Source: JBFYTX01 sp964442335
GTDB taxonomy: Bacteria; Chloroflexota; Dehalococcoidia; Dehalococcoidales; RBG-16-60-22
Direction: 5' to 3'
Assembly: GCA_964442335.1 (NCBI GenBank)
Contig: CAYTZI010000087.1
Coordinates: forward strand, 1-9,493
DNA length: 9,493 bases
This document shows positions 1-6,704 of the stretch, in pieces. The translations under genes were made by a program, and so were the position numbers. The notes below the pieces were generated by a model. The model was not told where the DNA came from, ran no database searches, and worked only from the letters and a program-made list of their open reading frames with translations. The stretch's first letter is position 1, and each line of letters opens with the position of its first letter.

Positions 1-2
1 TG

Positions 3-1070
3 CGTAAAATTACGCTGGATTTTGAGCCCGATATGTGCAACGCCGGGCTGCCGACCTCCGGCAATGCCCTCGAAGCCCTGGGCGTGACGAACCGTTTGTG
101 GCCCGGCGGACCGCTGCCGCCCGACTACGGCTACCAGTTCGTCGAGGGCGAGTACATGAAAGGGGATGAGTACGACCTTTTCCTGAGTGACCCGTCCGAT
201 TTCGTGGTGCGCTGTTTCCTGCCGCGGATGTATCGCGCCCTGGCGCCGCTGGCTAAATTGCCGCCCCTCGGCGTTTTGTTCTTCGGCTTCGAAGGAATCA
301 CGCCTGTGTTAGCTACGAAAGAGTTCGCCCGGATGGCGAGGGCTCTGGAACGGGCCGGACGCGAGACGAGAAAATTCAGAAAGACCATCGGGGATTCCTA
401 TGAAGAGCTGGCGCAGCTGGGCTTCCCGGCGTTCGCTCATGTGGGCACCGGCGGTGTCGGGGGCGCGCCCTTCGATACCGTCTCCAGCTTTCTGCGCGGC
501 ATGAAGGGCTCGATGCTGGATATGTACCGGCAGCCCGAGAAGCTCCTCCGGGCCTGCGATATGATACTGGAGAGGCGCATCGCCCTGGCCAGGCCGGCCG
601 ACCCGAAGAAGCGGGGTAATCCCAAGAGGACCGGTATGCCCCTCTGGCGCGGCGATAAGTCCTTCATGTCCGATAAGCAGTTCGAGAGGTTCTACTGGCC
701 CGGACTGAAGAAGGCGTTGCAGGCCACTATCGACCTCGGTTATGTGCCGGTGCCGTTCTTCGAAGCGAAGTTCGGCGACCGCCTGGAGCGCCTGCTGGAG
801 CTGCCCAAAGGCAAGATAATCGCCTCCGTGGAACACATGGACGCCGTCCGGGCTAAGGAGATTCTTCAGGGCCACACCTGCGTCTTCGTCCGCGGTCCTT
901 TGTCATCGAAGGTGTGGTCTCTCCGTCAGGTAGAGGAATATACAAAAGAACTGATGGACAAATGCGGTCGGGGTGGTGGGCTTATCGTTAACGTCAAGCT
1001 GCCGGACAAGGGCACCAAAGAAGCCTACCGGAAAATGCTGGACTCAATAAGAAAACACGGCAGGTACTAG
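3..1070 (+). CDS. Uroporphyrinogen decarboxylase family protein, 5' end outside the window
   Basis: The reading frame is open from the first bases, so the gene starts upstream. 355 codons are visible, and the first in-window ATG (position 33) lies inside the protein and is not a credible start. The sequence has the look of the URO-D/MtaA superfamily (TIM barrel). It shows a GGVGGAPFD segment followed by a helix ending in a YRQPEKLL motif, a later FEAKFGDRLERL segment, an EHMDAVRAKEIL segment, and a C-terminal helix typical of the family. Family members either decarboxylate uroporphyrinogen III or move methyl groups to or from corrinoid proteins. The His-x-Cys zinc site of MtaA-type methyltransferases is not evident here (the equivalent stretch reads FFEAKFG), so the substrate cannot be named. 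It is GC-rich and unlike the genes to the right. The family call is firm and the role is unknown. Confidence 0.85.
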   Translation, partial: RKITLDFEPDMCNAGLPTSGNALEALGVTNRLWPGGPLPPDYGYQFVEGEYMKGDEYDLFLSDPSDFVVRCFLPRMYRALAPLAKLPPLGVLFFGFEGITPVLATKEFARMARALERAGRETRKFRKTIGDSYEELAQLGFPAFAHVGTGGVGGAPFDTVSSFLRGMKGSMLDMYRQPEKLLRACDMILERRIALARPADPKKRGNPKRTGMPLWRGDKSFMSDKQFERFYWPGLKKALQATIDLGYVPVPFFEAKFGDRLERLLELPKGKIIASVEHMDAVRAKEILQGHTCVFVRGPLSSKVWSLRQVEEYTKELMDKCGRGGGLIVNVKLPDKGTKEAYRKMLDSIRKHGRY

Positions 1071-1079
1071 CCGCAACGC

Positions 1080-1108
1080 TTGGTGTGTCATTGAAAGAGT
1101 GTTAGAAT
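1080..1108 (+). promoter_or_regulatory. Possible sigma-70 promoter for the DUF4177-like gene
   Basis: TTGGTG (1080-1085) is followed after 17 bp by TAGAAT (1103-1108), 38 bp before the ATG at 1147. The match to consensus is moderate. No terminator is visible after the upstream gene, so read-through is an alternative. Confidence 0.3.
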
Positions 1109-1146
1109 AGAGTTAGCGTAAGTAGAAATGAAAGTGACATTCATTC

Positions 1147-1344
1147 ATGGCCTGGGAATATAAAATCGTGCAGGGACCCAAGGAGAGAGAGCTTAACAGG
1201 ATAATTACCGAAGATGAGCTCAATAGGTTCGACGCCCATGGTTGGGAACTGCTGACGGCGTTTTCCTTGGGGGGCGGGCAGGGCGGTACCGGTCGGCAGG
1301 AGAGCGAGAGGGTATACTATATTTTCCGGCGTGCCAGGAAATAG
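1147..1344 (+). CDS. DUF4177-like small protein (65 aa)
   Basis: This short protein begins MAWEYKIVQGP and contains ELNRFDAHGWELLTAF, then a Gly-rich turn (GGGQGGTGRQ), then VYYIFRRARK. The order of an initial Tyr-Lys-Val strand, a helix ending in GWEL, and a final strand with an Arg-rich tail is the pattern of DUF4177 and related 55-70 aa proteins, whose function is unknown. It has no signal peptide or membrane segment. The start is supported only by a weak purine stretch (AAAGTGA, 1131-1137). A promoter-like pair lies upstream, suggesting independent transcription. It is a complete gene of normal length for the family. Confidence 0.75.
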   Translation: MAWEYKIVQGPKERELNRIITEDELNRFDAHGWELLTAFSLGGGQGGTGRQESERVYYIFRRARK

Positions 1345-1384
1345 GACTGATTACAAAATCACCAGAGCAATATATGTATAATAC

Positions 1385-1765
1385 CTAACGCATTTTGCTG
1401 ATCTGCCGAAGGGAGCTTACCGTATTTTGATAGTTTACTCTGGCATCAAGACTTACGCTGTCTTCCGCGTGGTGGTTATCTCTGGGAAAACACCCCATTT
1501 TTAGAGCTCTTCTGCCTGCATTGTCTTTAGCCTTGGCCTGCTCCATCCAGATTTTCCTCGTGGCTACCCAGAAATAGTCTTTTTCTTCTTTGTGAACCCA
1601 GGCGAAAGCGCCCATTTCACTGTGAACATCTGAGCTGAATTTATTCAGACTGTAGGTGTGGTCGTTGGCCCTGGCATAATGACAGCCAATATCTCTGGCA
1701 AGCTGCTTGACGAAGTCTTCATCCCGTTCGACAAACGCCATTTTTTTCATAGGCTTTTTTATCAT
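1385..1765 (-). CDS. Hypothetical protein, 126 aa
   Basis: I do not recognise this family. The protein starts MIKKPMKKMAFVERDEDFVKQL and contains an aromatic/charged middle part (FAWVHKEEKDYFWVATRKIW) and a His/Asp-containing stretch (PRDNHHAEDS, around residues 94-103). It has no transmembrane helix, signal peptide or Cys cluster. The start at 1765 has a purine-rich ribosome site (GGAAAGGAAACC on the minus strand) about 7 nt upstream, so it is probably real. Met6 and Met9 are possible alternative starts. It lies 94 bp downstream of the zinc-ribbon gene on the same strand, with a hairpin between them, so it may be separately expressed or attenuated. An opposite-strand ORF overlaps its 5' end but looks like a shadow. 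Confidence 0.6.
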   Translation of the reverse strand: MIKKPMKKMAFVERDEDFVKQLARDIGCHYARANDHTYSLNKFSSDVHSEMGAFAWVHKEEKDYFWVATRKIWMEQAKAKDNAGRRALKMGCFPRDNHHAEDSVSLDARVNYQNTVSSLRQISKMR

Positions 1766-1807
1766 TGTTGACGGTTTCCTTTCCGGTGCATGCGCATATT
1801 CTAAAGA

Positions 1808-1839
1808 TATATGGGCCGGGGTAATCCCCAGCCCATATA
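1808..1839 (-). terminator. Strong hairpin between two minus-strand genes, probable terminator or attenuator
   Basis: TATATGGGC (1808-1816) pairs perfectly with GCCCATATA (1831-1839). Inside, after a single C-A mismatch, GGGG (1818-1821) pairs with CCCC (1826-1829) around a TAAT loop. On the minus strand it lies 20 nt after the stop of the zinc-ribbon gene and is followed by a modest T-rich stretch (ATCTTTAGAATAT). The short T-tract makes termination efficiency uncertain. Confidence 0.6.
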
Positions 1840-1859
1840 GTCTCGCAACTCAGTCGGAG

Positions 1860-2186
1860 TTACCTGCTGGCTCTTATCTTGCGGAAGCAGTCGCTGCAGT
1901 ATACCGGTCTGCCCTGGCGGGGCTCGAAAGGTACTGAAGTTTCCTTGCCGCAATCGGCGCAAACGGCGGGGAACATCTGGCGTGGGGATGAAGAACGGTA
2001 GCCGCCGTTTCCATAGCTATTGCCGTTGTTCCCGTAGCGCTCCGCTTTCCTCGCCTGACGGCACTCGGGGCAGCGTTTGGGCTCATTGGTATAGCCTCTC
2101 GTCTGGAATTGCTCCTGTTCCTCGGCGGTAAAAGTAAATGAATTGCCGCAGTCGGAACACGTGAGGGTTTTATCCTGAAAACTCAT
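1860..2186 (-). CDS. Two-zinc-ribbon protein, zinc-trcl plus CxxC-x17-CxxC type (108 aa)
   Basis: The N-terminal ribbon has C10/C13 (CSDC) and C39/C42 (CPEC), with the EEQEQFQTRGY segment and an RCPECRQARKAER tail typical of zinc-ribbon (zf-trcl-like) proteins. A Gly/Asn/Tyr/Ser-rich flexible linker (about 51-67) leads to a second ribbon with C76/C79 and C97/C100. These are separated by exactly 17 residues, matching the CxxC-x17-CxxC family seen in Chloroflexota and candidate phyla. Eight Cys would bind two zinc ions. The biological role of the family is unknown, and nucleic-acid or protein binding is a guess. The start is decided by a near-ideal AGGAGG 7 nt upstream. It is transcribed away from the SLOG gene and ends just before a hairpin. 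Confidence 0.85.
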   Translation of the reverse strand: MSFQDKTLTCSDCGNSFTFTAEEQEQFQTRGYTNEPKRCPECRQARKAERYGNNGNSYGNGGYRSSSPRQMFPAVCADCGKETSVPFEPRQGRPVYCSDCFRKIRASR

Positions 2187-2193
2187 TGGATGC

Positions 2194-2199
2194 CCTCCT
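2194..2199 (-). promoter_or_regulatory. Consensus Shine-Dalgarno of the zinc-ribbon gene
   Basis: AGGAGG on the minus strand lies 7 nt before the ATG at 2186. This is the strongest ribosome site in the window and fixes that start. Confidence 0.8.
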
Positions 2200-2299
2200 C
2201 TCTTAATAATTTAGTTAGAGTCCGGGTCATCCAATGCTTGATATAAACCTGAATGGATTTTAGGAAGCCTGCGTTGACCTAAACTGGAACTATATATTA

Positions 2300-2328
2300 A
2301 TTATATACTAAACAAAAGAAATAAACAA
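2300..2328 (-). promoter_or_regulatory. Probable promoter of the zinc-ribbon gene
   Basis: On the minus strand TTGTTT (2323-2328) is followed by 17 bp and then a perfect TATAAT (2300-2305). A perfect TTGACA also lies just upstream (2331-2336), but with poor spacing to TATAAT. The resulting leader would be about 107 nt. Confidence 0.5.
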
Positions 2329-2357
2329 GCTGTCAAGTTTGGGAGGTTTTTATTCGG

Positions 2358-2368
2358 TGGTGGGCGGT
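2358..2368 (+). repeat. 11-bp direct repeat of the tRNA-Val 3' end, candidate left attachment site
   Basis: TGGTGGGCGGT here is identical and in the same orientation to 9441-9451, which encodes the CCA, discriminator and acceptor strand of the tRNA-Val. It sits between the left flank and the three-gene cassette, where a distal att copy of a tRNA-integrated island should lie. The copy is embedded in a G-rich quasi-repeat (GGTGGTG-GGC-GGTGGTG, 2356-2372), so chance similarity remains possible. Confidence 0.4.
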
Positions 2369-2432
2369 GGTGTACAATAGGCAGAACTTTTGAATTGGTG
2401 CTTACTCTGACATTTAACAGGAATGAAACATA

Positions 2433-2448
2433 AAACAAATTATTGTTT
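2433..2448. promoter_or_regulatory. AT-rich palindrome upstream of the operon promoter, possible operator
   Basis: AAACAA and TTGTTT form a perfect 6-bp inverted repeat around ATTA, 22 bp upstream of the -35 box at 2471. The size and position would suit a dimeric regulator, but AT-rich DNA often produces such repeats by chance. Confidence 0.25.
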
Positions 2449-2470
2449 AACCCAAACACTATTTGAATGA

Positions 2471-2499
2471 TTGACTAGCAGCTTTTAACGTAGCATAAT
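2471..2499 (+). promoter_or_regulatory. Sigma-70-type promoter of the SLOG-TIR-RyR operon
   Basis: TTGACT (2471-2476) is followed by a 17-bp spacer and CATAAT (2494-2499), each one base from consensus. Transcription would start near 2506, giving a leader of about 87 nt before ATG 2593. No equally good promoter is seen before the two downstream genes. Confidence 0.6.
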
Positions 2500-2592
2500 A
2501 CGTATATCCTAAGCACAGGTTGTATTTCGATAGAAGGAATAAACAAATAGCACACTTTAAATCAATAGCTTCAACTATTAGGAGCTTAAGTA

Positions 2593-4203
2593 ATGGGGAA
2601 AATAGGAAAATACAGTTCCGTTTTGCCCGCCCAAGCTATTCCCGCTCGCATTGTGATAGGTGTCACCGGTCACCGGAAACTCAATAACGAACCTGCACTT
2701 ACCAATGCCATCCGGTCAGCCATTGATAGCATCAGGCAAATGGTACCACCGTTAAGGAACACTCCTTTACTCTTGTGTGTTTTATCCCCGCTTGCCGAAG
2801 GCGCTGACCGACTCGTTGCCCGGGAGGTTCTCAAAATTCCGGAAGCAGTACTAGAGGTAGTTCTACCCCTGGAGAAGAACGACTATATGGCGGACTTTGA
2901 GACCGAGGAGTCCCGAAAGGAATTCGCAACATTACTTTCTCAAGCAAAGAGTGTCAGAACACTTTCATCCAGAGGTAGCCGGACCGAAGCGTATGAAAAG
3001 GCCGGGCGAGATGTGGTTGACCAGTGCGATGTACTTATCACCCTTTGGGATGGCAAAGCATCGGCTGGTAAAGGCGGCACTCAGGAAATAGTTCACTACG
3101 CCATTGATAATCGATGCCCTCTGATCTGGATACACGCTGAAAATCCCGCTCAAATAGAGGTTAAAAAGGGACGAGGCCTTGACCCAAAGCCATTTCGCGA
3201 CCTCGATGAATATAACTCAGAGTGTGTTAACTCCGTTAAGTTTGAGACCCGGTTAAAACAAGAGGTTACATTTTTCATGGCTCAAGCTGAGCGTGCCAAA
3301 CTACCTTCGGACAGGTTGCGAGCGACCGTGGAATACATCCTGCGCCATTACGTCCGCGGGGATATATTAGCCTTGTACTATCAACACCTTTATTACCGGG
3401 CGGAGAGCCTGGTTTATTCATTGGCCTCAGCGGCTGTAATCATAGCAGCTTTCCAGATTCTCTTCGTGCCTGACCGGCCAGTAATACTGATATCCGAAAT
3501 AATATTGATGCTAGCCGTGTTGTCAATCGTCTGGGTAGGTCACCGCCAACGTTGGCATAACAAGTGGATAGACTATAGATTCCTGGCGGAACGGTTTCGT
3601 TCGGCATTATTCATGGCTGTGGCAAATATGGACGTGTCCATGTTAAGACCGCCCCGTCATTTGAGCCTCGCCTATTCACCCAAAGACTGGAAGGTAATTG
3701 CCTTTATTTCAGTCTGGTCTCAGAGACCTCGGTGGCAAACATCGGGTTCTTTAGTGCTCGAGGAAGTAAGACATTTTTTATGTGAAGGATGGGTTGAAGA
3801 CCAGATCCTTTACCATGATAGCATTCATAAACGCCACCATCGAAGACACCAGCGGATGGCCCTTGCCAGCTATGTTCTGTTTGGACTGACTATCTGCGTG
3901 GCGCTGCTCCATGTGCTTGATATCGGCTCCCATTTTCTAGAGACTGTTTTTGCCTTCATGGCTGTGATATTTCCAGCGGTTGCCGCCAGTATAACTGCCA
4001 TACGGACACACCGGGACTATTTGAGAAACTCAATGCGTTCGGAGGAGATGGCACGCCATCTTAAAGAGCTTAAGGGTAAAATGGACAAGGCGCAGGATCT
4101 CGCTGAATTCTTTACCCTTGTCAAAGAAACCGAGGAAACTATGCTCCACGAGAACGAAGACTGGCGCGTGGTGATGCGGTTTCACTCGATAGAGCCAGCT
4201 TAA
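2593..4203 (+). CDS. SLOG-like nucleotide-binding domain fused to a four-helix membrane module (SLATT-like), 536 aa
   Basis: The N-terminal part (about 18-200) resembles the SLOG (Smf/DprA-LOG) superfamily. It has GVTGHR (23-28), SPLAEGADR (65-73), the LPLEKNDYMADF segment (91-102), and CDVLITLWDG followed by KGGTQEIV (145-167), a typical Rossmann-like ligand loop. The C-terminal half has four hydrophobic segments in two pairs (about 273-292, 296-316, 423-442, 448-470). After the second is the W-x6-YR-x2-AE-x2-R pattern (321-334) seen in SLATT-type membrane domains, and after the fourth a charged helix ending in a conserved-looking EDWRVVMRF. A His/Arg cluster (412-421) precedes helix 3. SLOG domains bind nucleotide signals and SLATT domains are predicted pore-formers in conflict systems, so I infer a signal-gated membrane effector. 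It is first in the operon, 60 bp before the TIR gene. The ATG has AGGAG 8 nt upstream. The SLOG call is strong; the pore function is inference. Confidence 0.8.
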   Translation: MGKIGKYSSVLPAQAIPARIVIGVTGHRKLNNEPALTNAIRSAIDSIRQMVPPLRNTPLLLCVLSPLAEGADRLVAREVLKIPEAVLEVVLPLEKNDYMADFETEESRKEFATLLSQAKSVRTLSSRGSRTEAYEKAGRDVVDQCDVLITLWDGKASAGKGGTQEIVHYAIDNRCPLIWIHAENPAQIEVKKGRGLDPKPFRDLDEYNSECVNSVKFETRLKQEVTFFMAQAERAKLPSDRLRATVEYILRHYVRGDILALYYQHLYYRAESLVYSLASAAVIIAAFQILFVPDRPVILISEIILMLAVLSIVWVGHRQRWHNKWIDYRFLAERFRSALFMAVANMDVSMLRPPRHLSLAYSPKDWKVIAFISVWSQRPRWQTSGSLVLEEVRHFLCEGWVEDQILYHDSIHKRHHRRHQRMALASYVLFGLTICVALLHVLDIGSHFLETVFAFMAVIFPAVAASITAIRTHRDYLRNSMRSEEMARHLKELKGKMDKAQDLAEFFTLVKETEETMLHENEDWRVVMRFHSIEPA

Positions 4204-4263
4204 GTGTAAAATAGCCAGGTAGCTTCAATATAATAATGTGGCGGACATTGAAAGTAACTGAAC

Positions 4264-6645
4264 ATGGCCCATGATATTTTTATAAGCTATGCATCCCGGG
4301 ATAAAGTGGTTGCCGATGCGGTTTGTGCCACCCTGGAGAGCAGGAAAATCCGCTGCTGGATTGCTCCACGAGATGTGTTAGCGGGGCAACCTTACGCGGA
4401 GTCCATCCTTGACGGAATAAGCAGGAGCCGTGTTTTCGTTTTAGTATTTTCCTCAGATTCAAACATTTCTCAGCAGGTGTTACGTGAAGTTGAAAGAGCC
4501 GTAAGCAAAGGTATCCCCATTCTTCCATTTCGTATAGAGGATGTGGAACCCACGAAATCAATGGAGCTTTTTCTTAGCGCTACTCATTGGCTCGATGCGC
4601 TAACGCCGCCACTCGAAAGGCATTTGCAGAGACTTGCTGATACGGTAGAAATGCTGTTGACAAGTGAAACTGAGATGCCGCCCAAAGCGGAGTCAGCACC
4701 ACCTCCACCTGAGTCAGCTATCGAGGTCGAAAAACACAGGAAACGCCGGCGGCCAATCTACATGCTAATAGCGTCAGTAGCGATAGTTATAGTTGCCGTA
4801 ATCGCGGTTTATCTTACCGGCGGTTTCGGCGGAGGTGATAAAGAGAAGACAACCGGTCTGTTACCGGATCCCACTCCCAGTACCGCGTCTACAGCCACTC
4901 CGACAAGCACTCCAGCAGCAGAGGAAGTGCTATACCCACCAACCAAGGATAAAATCATTATTGGTGTGGCCAGACCTTTCTCAGGCGAATTATCTTTTTT
5001 AGAAGAGTATGCATTTGGGCCAATCTACAAAATGTGGGTTGAGGAGGTCAATGCCAGGGGTGGGATATATGTGGAGGAGTATAGTAAAAAATTACCCATA
5101 GAACTAAAGGTATATGACGATACCAGCGATTTGGGCACGATGATGACACTGCTGGAGCGATTAATGGTAGAGGACAAGGTTGACTTTGTGTTATCTCCCG
5201 CTGGCACCGATTTTATCAATGCTGCCGCCCCTATATTCAATAAGTACGAGTATATACTAATGGGAATGGAAGGTGGCTCAGCGAGCACCAGGGAGCTTAT
5301 TCCTGGTCTTCCCTACTTCTTTAACGTCCTGAATTTTTCAGACCACAACCAGGTACCGGTTTTAGCGGACCTTCTTGAGAAATGCGGTGTTAAGACAGTG
5401 GCTATTATCTTCGTCGATGACGTCTATGGTATAGATTATTCCAGAGCGGCCATTCCGGAACTGGCGCGGAAGGGAATTGATGTAATTTCGGTGAAGAGCG
5501 TACCGCCTGGGATAAATGACTTATCTGCAATATTACAGGAGGCCAAGGCGGCTGAGGTCGATGCCTTTCTGTCTTTCACCTATCCTGATACGTGTATCCT
5601 TGCCACTACTCAATCAATGGAAATTGGCTTTAATCCCGACGTCTTTCTACTCGGTCCCGGGGGCAATTTCGCCTTTTATAAAGACCTATTTGGTGCCGAT
5701 GTGGTTGAGGGCGTAATGGCCTGGGGTGCCTGGAATGAGAAATCCTCTCCCGCAGCCGCCGCATTCCATGATAAATTCCTGGCGCGCTATGATGAAGGGA
5801 TATTTGATTACTGGGGACAACTGACCTATTGGAGTGCCCTGCAATTTTTCGAGCAGGCTATCGAGAAGGCGGGGACCCTTGACCAGGCAGTCATAAGGGA
5901 TATAATGGCCACCGAGACGTTTGATACGTGTCTGGGGCCTACCTGGTTTGACGGCGGACTCCTGGCAGTTGAATGCTATCCCGGGCAGGTTGGCCAGTGG
6001 CAAAACGGGCAGTTTGAAGTCATTGACCCTGGAAAGAAGCGTACCGCAGAGCCTATCTACCCCAAACCTGAGTGGCCAGGTGGGACGCCCTCGGCCGGGC
6101 TGCTCTATGAAGACGACTTCAGTAATCCAGTCGGCGGCTGGTCACAGGAATCCGTAAAAGATTACGACAAAATTTACAATGATGGCGAATACCATATCTC
6201 GGTAAAAAAATTAAGCTGCGCAGTCTGGGTATGGAATCATTGGCAGGGACCATTTGACGATTTTTCTTTGGAGATAGATGCCAGGCTGGTAGGCGAACCA
6301 GCTGGAGGTGCCTATGGTCTGATTTTCCGTCTTCAAGACATCAATACCTACTCCCGTTTCATAGTCTGGGAAGATGGCTATTACCTTGTAGGAACAGATA
6401 CCAAGGGCGTGTGGACTGAGCTACAGGGCAAGACAAAGTCAGCCTTTATTAACCAGGGTAATAGCACAAACCACCTAAAAGTAGTCTGTCAGGGCAACAA
6501 CATAGAGGTATATGTTAACGGTCATCATCTGACTACTGTCACCGATGATTCTTTTACCGGGGGATACGTGGGAATGATCGTAGAGTCGTCCGAATCTGGT
6601 GCCGATGTCGCCTTTGATAACCTTAAGGTATATCGCCTTGATTAA
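4264..6645 (+). CDS. Membrane TIR receptor-like protein: TIR, TM helix, type I periplasmic binding domain, LamG/ConA-like domain (793 aa)
   Basis: Residues 3-132 are a TIR_2-type domain: DIFISYASRD at the start, BB-loop PRDVLAG (35-41), the SQQVLREVERA helix with E75 aligning to the NADase Glu, and a HWLDALTPPLERHL end. A basic KHRKRRR (157-163) precedes one TM helix (about 165-184), which puts the TIR in the cytoplasm by the positive-inside rule. A Pro/Thr/Ser linker (201-219) leads to a Peripla_BP_6-like ligand-binding domain (about 229-590; starts KIIIGVARPFSG), related to branched-chain amino-acid/amide receptors of ABC importers. Residues 613-793 are a beta-rich concanavalin-A/LamG-like domain beginning YEDDF and ending AFDNLKVYRLD. 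No ABC permease or ATPase gene accompanies it. I infer a sensor that couples an outside ligand to a TIR enzyme. The start is fixed by an in-frame stop at 4255; the ribosome site (GAAAG, 4250-4254) is weak. Confidence 0.85.
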   Translation: MAHDIFISYASRDKVVADAVCATLESRKIRCWIAPRDVLAGQPYAESILDGISRSRVFVLVFSSDSNISQQVLREVERAVSKGIPILPFRIEDVEPTKSMELFLSATHWLDALTPPLERHLQRLADTVEMLLTSETEMPPKAESAPPPPESAIEVEKHRKRRRPIYMLIASVAIVIVAVIAVYLTGGFGGGDKEKTTGLLPDPTPSTASTATPTSTPAAEEVLYPPTKDKIIIGVARPFSGELSFLEEYAFGPIYKMWVEEVNARGGIYVEEYSKKLPIELKVYDDTSDLGTMMTLLERLMVEDKVDFVLSPAGTDFINAAAPIFNKYEYILMGMEGGSASTRELIPGLPYFFNVLNFSDHNQVPVLADLLEKCGVKTVAIIFVDDVYGIDYSRAAIPELARKGIDVISVKSVPPGINDLSAILQEAKAAEVDAFLSFTYPDTCILATTQSMEIGFNPDVFLLGPGGNFAFYKDLFGADVVEGVMAWGAWNEKSSPAAAAFHDKFLARYDEGIFDYWGQLTYWSALQFFEQAIEKAGTLDQAVIRDIMATETFDTCLGPTWFDGGLLAVECYPGQVGQWQNGQFEVIDPGKKRTAEPIYPKPEWPGGTPSAGLLYEDDFSNPVGGWSQESVKDYDKIYNDGEYHISVKKLSCAVWVWNHWQGPFDDFSLEIDARLVGEPAGGAYGLIFRLQDINTYSRFIVWEDGYYLVGTDTKGVWTELQGKTKSAFINQGNSTNHLKVVCQGNNIEVYVNGHHLTTVTDDSFTGGYVGMIVESSESGADVAFDNLKVYRLD

Positions 6646-6693
6646 ATGTTCACGCCAAAGTAATAATAGTGAGATTCGGAACTAAGACACAAC

Positions 6694-6697
6694 GGAG
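6694..6697 (+). promoter_or_regulatory. Ribosome site that decides the start of the AAA+/RyR gene
   Basis: GGAG lies 7 nt before ATG 6705. The frame is also open to a GTG at 6669, but that codon has no Shine-Dalgarno and would add 12 residues that match no domain, so 6705 is preferred. Confidence 0.6.
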
Positions 6698-6704
6698 CGG
6701 TTCA

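Larger units (their letters stand above)
2187..2592. other. Divergent AT-rich intergenic region (406 bp)
   Basis: There is no credible ORF in this stretch. It holds the ribosome site and a probable promoter of the leftward zinc-ribbon gene, a G-rich tract with an 11-bp copy of the tRNA-Val 3' end (2358-2368), a short palindrome (2433-2448), and the promoter and ribosome site (AGGAG, 2580-2584, 8 nt before ATG 2593) of the rightward operon. I see no riboswitch or small-RNA signature. Confidence 0.7.

Noticed and set aside
309..875. 188-aa minus-strand open frame inside the first gene
   Set aside because: It lies antisense to a well-supported uroporphyrinogen-decarboxylase-like gene in GC-rich DNA, has no ribosome site, and shows no recognisable domain.
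1707..1937. 76-aa plus-strand open frame
   Set aside because: It overlaps the starts and ends of two better-supported minus-strand genes and runs through the hairpin at 1808-1839. The hydrophobic start arises from the Lys-rich antisense codons.
2356..2372. G-quadruplex in the GGTGGTGGGCGGTGGTG tract
   Set aside because: Most G-runs are only two bases long, so at best a weak two-layer structure could form. It is noted mainly as a caveat to the repeat match.
4229..4234. TATAAT in the SLOG-TIR gap as an internal promoter
   Set aside because: No -35-like hexamer lies at 16-18 bp upstream, so it is probably chance in an AT-rich gap.
4264..6645. ABC-transporter substrate-binding protein as the full identity of the 793-aa protein
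   Set aside because: The binding domain is only the middle part. The TIR domain and TM helix precede it, and no ABC permease or ATPase gene is next to it.
6669..6704. GTG at 6669 as start of the AAA+/RyR gene
   Set aside because: There is no Shine-Dalgarno before it, and the extra 12 residues fit no domain. ATG 6705 has GGAG at good spacing.
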